Part shown: positions 60,653 through 64,000 of the stretch, piece after piece | Layout of the letters: every line of letters begins with the position of its first letter | Numbering within the stretch: the stretch's first letter is position 1 | Assembly: GCF_900452385.1 (NCBI RefSeq) | Contig: NZ_UGOA01000001.1 | Location: forward strand, 3,356,697-3,420,696 | Reading direction: 5' to 3' | DNA: 64,000 nt | Origin: Legionella donaldsonii | GTDB taxonomy: Bacteria > Pseudomonadota > Gammaproteobacteria > Legionellales > Legionellaceae | Program-made: the position numbers and the translations under genes | Notes under the pieces: model-generated | Told to the model about the DNA's origin: nothing | What the model saw: only the letters and a program-made list of their open reading frames with translations | Database searches by the model: none

Positions 60653-62338
60653 TTACTTCGCAGAAACCAGAGTTTTCTTTGGCCTGTCATCACTGTACTT
60701 ACGTGTGATATACCATTGTTGCAAGATTGATAAAGCGTTGTTCACTATCCAGTACAAAACCAGACCGGCGGGGAAATTCCAGAATAGGCCGGTAAAGAGG
60801 ATCGGCAAGAACATCATTATCTTGGCTTGCATTGGATCGGGCGGTGCAGGATTCAAGCGCTGCTGGATCAACATGGTAGCGCCCATAATGATGGGTAATA
60901 CATGGTATGGATCGGCAACCGCTAAATCTTTAATCCAGAAAATAAAAGGCGCCTGTCGTAATTCAACGCTTTCTAGTAAAACCCAATATAGGGCGATGAA
61001 AACCGGGATCTGGATAATAATAGGCAAACAACCACCTAAGGGGTTAACTTTTTCCTGACGGTACAACTCCATGGTTGCCTGACTCATTTTGGCCTTGTCA
61101 TCACCATAACGTTCACGCAAAGCCTGTAATTTAGGTTGTAACTTACGCATACTCGCCATTGATTTATAACTGGTGGCTGATAAGCGGTAGAAGGCTAATT
61201 TAATTAATACGGTAACTAAAACAATGGACCATCCCCAATTACCGACTACCGAGTGAATGGCTTTCATTAATGAGAACAATAGGGAGGACAAAAACCACAG
61301 CCAACCATAATCCACTGTCAAATCAAGTCCTGGAGCAATCCCTTTCAACACACTGGTAATTTCAGGACCGATATAAAGACTGGAGCCGATTTTTTTCTCT
61401 GTTCCTGGCGCAACCTCAATTGGCTCACTGACTGAACCAATCGTGTAATCCTGATTAGCAACGCGCGTATAAAACAAGTTGTTACTGATCGCATTCGGTA
61501 CCCAGGCACTCAAGAAATAATGCTGTTGCATTGCAATCCAACCACCTTGAGATTTTGTCTCCAGATTGGTTTTAGTCATATCTTTAAAAGTAACCTTTTG
61601 ATAACGGTGCTGAGGATTGGAGTAAGAAGCCCCCGTGTAAGATCCAACATGGAAGATACTTGATTGATCCTCTTGCGGTGAACTACGCAAGAGTTGCGTA
61701 TTCATATAGCCAGTCCAAGCGTCTTTACTCTGGTTATTCAATAAGTAATTGACTTGAATTAGGTAACTTCCTCTGGTAAAGACAAACTCTTTTTTGACGT
61801 CTAAACCTTCCGGTGTTTTGCCATTAAGAACAACCGTTAGTTTTTCTGCGTCTGGCTTTAATTCATATTTTTCTTTGTCTGAGGTTAAATTGAGATTAAC
61901 AGTCTGCACTGACTGTCCTGAGCCAGTCAGCAAGCTGCTATTCGCTACATATCGTTCACTCGTACGATTTTGTAACAAGGTAATAGGATTATCTTTATCT
62001 TCAAGGCTTTCCGGGTAGTCCAGTAATTGCGCCTTAACAATATCACCATAGCGTGTGTCAATATGTAAATCGAGCACATCTGTTTTAACGCGAACTAGCT
62101 GAGAAGCAGCGTTTTCATTTATCGTTTCCTCGGATCCAGTAATAACCTTTGTTTCCGGTTGATTAGTACTACTGATTCCTATGTTAGGTAGCAATTGGCT
62201 ATCTTTGGATTCTGTGGCCTTCTCTTCACTAACTACTTGTTGGGGATGGACTGGCGGATAATCATGCTGCCAACTGGTCCACAGAGAGTAAACAATCAGC
62301 GCTAGCGCTGCATATAAAACTACACGACGTATATCCAT
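60653..62338 (-). CDS. yidC: Membrane protein insertase YidC
   Basis: A 561-residue insertase with an N-terminal helix ([17 protein letters not shown]), a large periplasmic domain (residues about 50-340) and a five-helix C-terminal core beginning near [10 protein letters not shown], with [24 protein letters not shown] in the first loop. It inserts membrane proteins such as AtpE. The ATG at 62338 overlaps the yidD stop (TGATG), so a TTG one codon earlier is less likely. Confidence 0.96.
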   Translation of the reverse strand: MDIRRVVLYAALALIVYSLWTSWQHDYPPVHPQQVVSEEKATESKDSQLLPNIGISSTNQPETKVITGSEETINENAASQLVRVKTDVLDLHIDTRYGDIVKAQLLDYPESLEDKDNPITLLQNRTSERYVANSSLLTGSGQSVQTVNLNLTSDKEKYELKPDAEKLTVVLNGKTPEGLDVKKEFVFTRGSYLIQVNYLLNNQSKDAWTGYMNTQLLRSSPQEDQSSIFHVGSYTGASYSNPQHRYQKVTFKDMTKTNLETKSQGGWIAMQQHYFLSAWVPNAISNNLFYTRVANQDYTIGSVSEPIEVAPGTEKKIGSSLYIGPEITSVLKGIAPGLDLTVDYGWLWFLSSLLFSLMKAIHSVVGNWGWSIVLVTVLIKLAFYRLSATSYKSMASMRKLQPKLQALRERYGDDKAKMSQATMELYRQEKVNPLGGCLPIIIQIPVFIALYWVLLESVELRQAPFIFWIKDLAVADPYHVLPIIMGATMLIQQRLNPAPPDPMQAKIMMFLPILFTGLFWNFPAGLVLYWIVNNALSILQQWYITRKYSDDRPKKTLVSAK

Positions 62339-62586
62339 CAAGGCTTCTCTTTGTTAGGTAATACAGGGTCATAGCCACCAACAGACCAAGGATGGCATTT
62401 CAGTAGCCGTCGACAGGTAAGCCAGCCTCCTTTTAAAACACCAAAATGTTTGATGGCAGCTAAGGCATACTCTGAACAACTCGGGTAATAACGGCAACAG
62501 GGTTTCATGATAGGACGTAATAGAAATTGGTACATAACAATAGGCAAGCAAATTAGATTGCGTATGAAGCGGTTAATTTGTTCCAT
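62338..62586 (-). CDS. yidD: Membrane protein insertion efficiency factor YidD
   Basis: An 82-residue basic protein with the three-cysteine signature [18 protein letters not shown] and the [15 protein letters not shown] end. It lies between rnpA and yidC and overlaps rnpA by 34 bases, as usual for this operon. Confidence 0.93.
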   Translation of the reverse strand: MEQINRFIRNLICLPIVMYQFLLRPIMKPCCRYYPSCSEYALAAIKHFGVLKGGWLTCRRLLKCHPWSVGGYDPVLPNKEKP

Positions 62587-62897
62587 ATTGTACCTAATTT
62601 GGCAATTATTGTTTTGTTTTCTACCTTTGCTACACCGTGTTTGGCCAAAAATATCATATCTATCGCAGGTAACTGAGTAGTTCGAAATCCTTCACGTAAT
62701 AAACGTTTGATTCGATTTCTATCATGTGCTTTGGGTATCATTTTTTTTGATAATGCCAACCCAAGCCTAGAGTACCCCAGAGAATTTTTACGGTATAGGA
62801 TAATGAACTCTGAGGTAACTATCTTCTTTGCCTGCTCAAACACGTGGTCATAATCGCTCTTGTTTAATAACCGACGTGTTTTGCCAAAACAGTGCAC
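62553..62897 (-). CDS. rnpA: Ribonuclease P protein component
   Basis: A 114-residue RNase P protein that binds pre-tRNA leaders. The LGLALSKKMIPKAHDRNRIKRLLREGFR segment has the RNR motif. A GTG start at 62897 lies directly after the rpmH stop, giving MHCFGKTRRL. The 3' end overlaps yidD by 34 bases. Confidence 0.93.
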   Translation of the reverse strand: MHCFGKTRRLLNKSDYDHVFEQAKKIVTSEFIILYRKNSLGYSRLGLALSKKMIPKAHDRNRIKRLLREGFRTTQLPAIDMIFLAKHGVAKVENKTIIAKLGTIWNKLTASYAI

Positions 62898-63032
62898 TTA
62901 GGCTGATAAACGCTTACGTCCTTTCGCACGACGACGTTTTAGTACCAAGCGGCCGCCTCTGGTTGCCATGCGTTGACGAAAACCATGATCGCGTTTGCGC
63001 TTCAGATTACTTGGTTGAAAAGTGCGTTTCAT
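62898..63032 (-). CDS. rpmH: 50S ribosomal protein L34
   Basis: A 44-residue L34, too short for most gene callers. Translation reads [18 protein letters not shown], then [20 protein letters not shown] and a final RLSA, followed by TAA at 62900-62898. It is Arg/Lys rich throughout. It begins the rpmH-rnpA-yidD-yidC-mnmE operon beside the origin-like region. Confidence 0.97.
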   Translation of the reverse strand: MKRTFQPSNLKRKRDHGFRQRMATRGGRLVLKRRRAKGRKRLSA

Positions 63033-64000
63033 GATGAACCTGTTGTTAATTAATTTTTGAGGTTGGCAATGATAGAAAACTTTACATCGGCTGTCAAACC
63101 ATGTTGGAAGAATAAAGCACGATTTTTATTTGCTTGAGGCGCTGCTAATAATTAATAAAAAAGATATTTTAGAATTTTTATTTATATTTATGTGGACAAT
63201 TTCTGTTGAAAGTTTTGTTTTTTAGTTTAAATACAATTAGTTACATAAATGTTTTGCTGTTAAAAACCACTCAATATGCTTTCGATGATGTGTCCATAAG
63301 TTAATTGCCCTTCTCTTGCAAGCCAAGTTATCCACTTATTTTACTAGTACTAGTTCTAATATTACTAACATCATTGTTTGGATTGTTACAGTCAAGCAAG
63401 AGGTGACTGCATAAAAATAACCAAGGTTTGGTTGTTCACTAATAACTATAAAGTTATTTATTTAAAAGCTTATTACTTTTATATAGTCATTAAAATCTGT
63501 TGGTTCTTTCTATATCTAAAGCAAATACAAGTAGTTACGATATTTTTTTGTTGTAGATAAGCTTTGTTTATTCGGCCTAATAACTTCTTTATAAGATCAT
63601 TTTTTTAAAAGAGAATTTTGTTATACCTAACTTATTCCTCTCTTTTAACCAGTTTATCCCGAAGGCTATGCCATTGTTTATCTATCCTCGTCGTTGTCTT
63701 TATTGCACACGCTATTTCCTGATTTCATCAATTTAATATTTTCATTCTGGTATTTTATTGTTATTGTGGATAACTCTGTTCTTTTACTCATTGCTTAGTA
63801 TAATTGACGCCCTTGCAAATCTGATTTTACCCAAATTTAATTTTGCTCTTGATTCATATTGGCTTGTTGTTGTCGGTTTGATAGAGGCAATCTTTAAATT
63901 TCCTGAGCAAGTATTTCCCTTGCTCCCCTGGTACATTCAGTGGCAATATTTTATTTGATTGTGCTTGCGTGATATTGTTTTAGCCTATTGAGGAGTTTTT
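63033..64000. other. AT-rich origin-like region, probable rpmH-dnaA intergenic
   Basis: 968 bases without a convincing gene. DnaA-box-like sites are TGTGGACAA (63191), TTATCCACT (63328), TGTAGATAA (63552) and the perfect TGTGGATAA (63765-63773). There is a 12-base palindrome ACTAGTACTAGT (63343-63354) and a 13-mer-like GATCATTTTTTTA (63595). In gammaproteobacteria dnaA usually follows rpmH divergently; a GAGGAG near the right edge could be its ribosome site. An open frame at 63758-63958 is hydrophobic but crosses a DnaA box and looks spurious. Confidence 0.6.
63765..63773 (-). promoter_or_regulatory. Perfect DnaA box
   Basis: TGTGGATAA, the reverse complement of the consensus TTATCCACA. Confidence 0.7.

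Noticed and set aside
63758..63958. A 66-codon hydrophobic frame in the origin-like region
   Set aside because: It crosses a perfect DnaA box, lacks a ribosome site and lies in a region expected to be non-coding.

Overview
The window is a chromosomal segment from a Legionella-type gammaproteobacterium. Three things support this. The housekeeping order rpmH-rnpA-yidD-yidC-mnmE sits next to an origin-like region, beside a complete F1Fo ATP synthase operon and an lpoA-yraN-diaA-dolP block. Base composition is moderately AT-rich. Genes resembling known Legionella Dot/Icm effectors lie between the housekeeping genes: a MavQ-like lipid kinase, a LegP-like astacin protease and a LegP-adjacent membrane protein. 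The species cannot be fixed from sequence alone. I see no rRNA, insertion sequence, integrase, prophage or CRISPR array, and one tRNA, tRNA-Leu(CAG).

Layout. 1-2.4 kb: the end of a DUF4254 gene and a large multi-pass membrane protein. 2.7-8.9 kb: a dienelactone hydrolase-like gene, then a tightly overlapping minus-strand cluster (DRE-TIM aldolase-like, alpha/beta-hydrolase-like, an isopropylmalate-dehydrogenase/RraA fusion, DUF6282 amidohydrolase) with a divergent SDR. This is the most likely undescribed pathway here. 9.3-12.2 kb: an aspartyl protease-like lipoprotein, an inactive transglutaminase/7TM protein and an ATP-grasp ligase-like protein in one operon. 12.4-16 kb: an effector-like protein, a secreted papain-like protease and a diguanylate cyclase. 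16-29 kb: apaH, a TraI_2 protein, rsmA, tatC, hspQ, ubiD-fre, rho, trxA, rsmE, fumC and a GDPD. 29-34.4 kb: tRNA-Leu, pgi, ugd, an orphan and psd. 34.5-41.2 kb: the MavQ-like kinase, a CruF-like membrane protein, an MFS transporter, DUF2520 and DUF4442. 41.2-50.9 kb: parC and atpIBEFHAGDC. 51.1-56.4 kb: a small basic protein, two BON lipoproteins, diaA-like, yraN, lpoA and rsmI. 56.5-59.1 kb: the LegP-like protease and a second membrane protein. 59.3-63.0 kb: mnmE, yidC, yidD, rnpA and rpmH. 63.0-64.0 kb: an AT-rich region with DnaA boxes, probably leading into dnaA beyond the window.

How the genes relate. Most of the window is conserved core: energy (ATP synthase, fumarase), ubiquinone (UbiD), membrane biogenesis (YidC, TatC, Psd, LpoA, DolP), translation and RNA modification (RsmA, RsmE, RsmI, MnmE, RnpA, RpmH) and transcription termination (Rho). 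Accessory genes are inserted between these blocks. The two large membrane proteins at 0.3-2.4 kb and 57.5-59.1 kb look like diverged paralogues. The 12.4 kb protein may carry a permuted papain-like fold. Several intergenic regions hold strong inverted repeats that match no RNA family I recognise.
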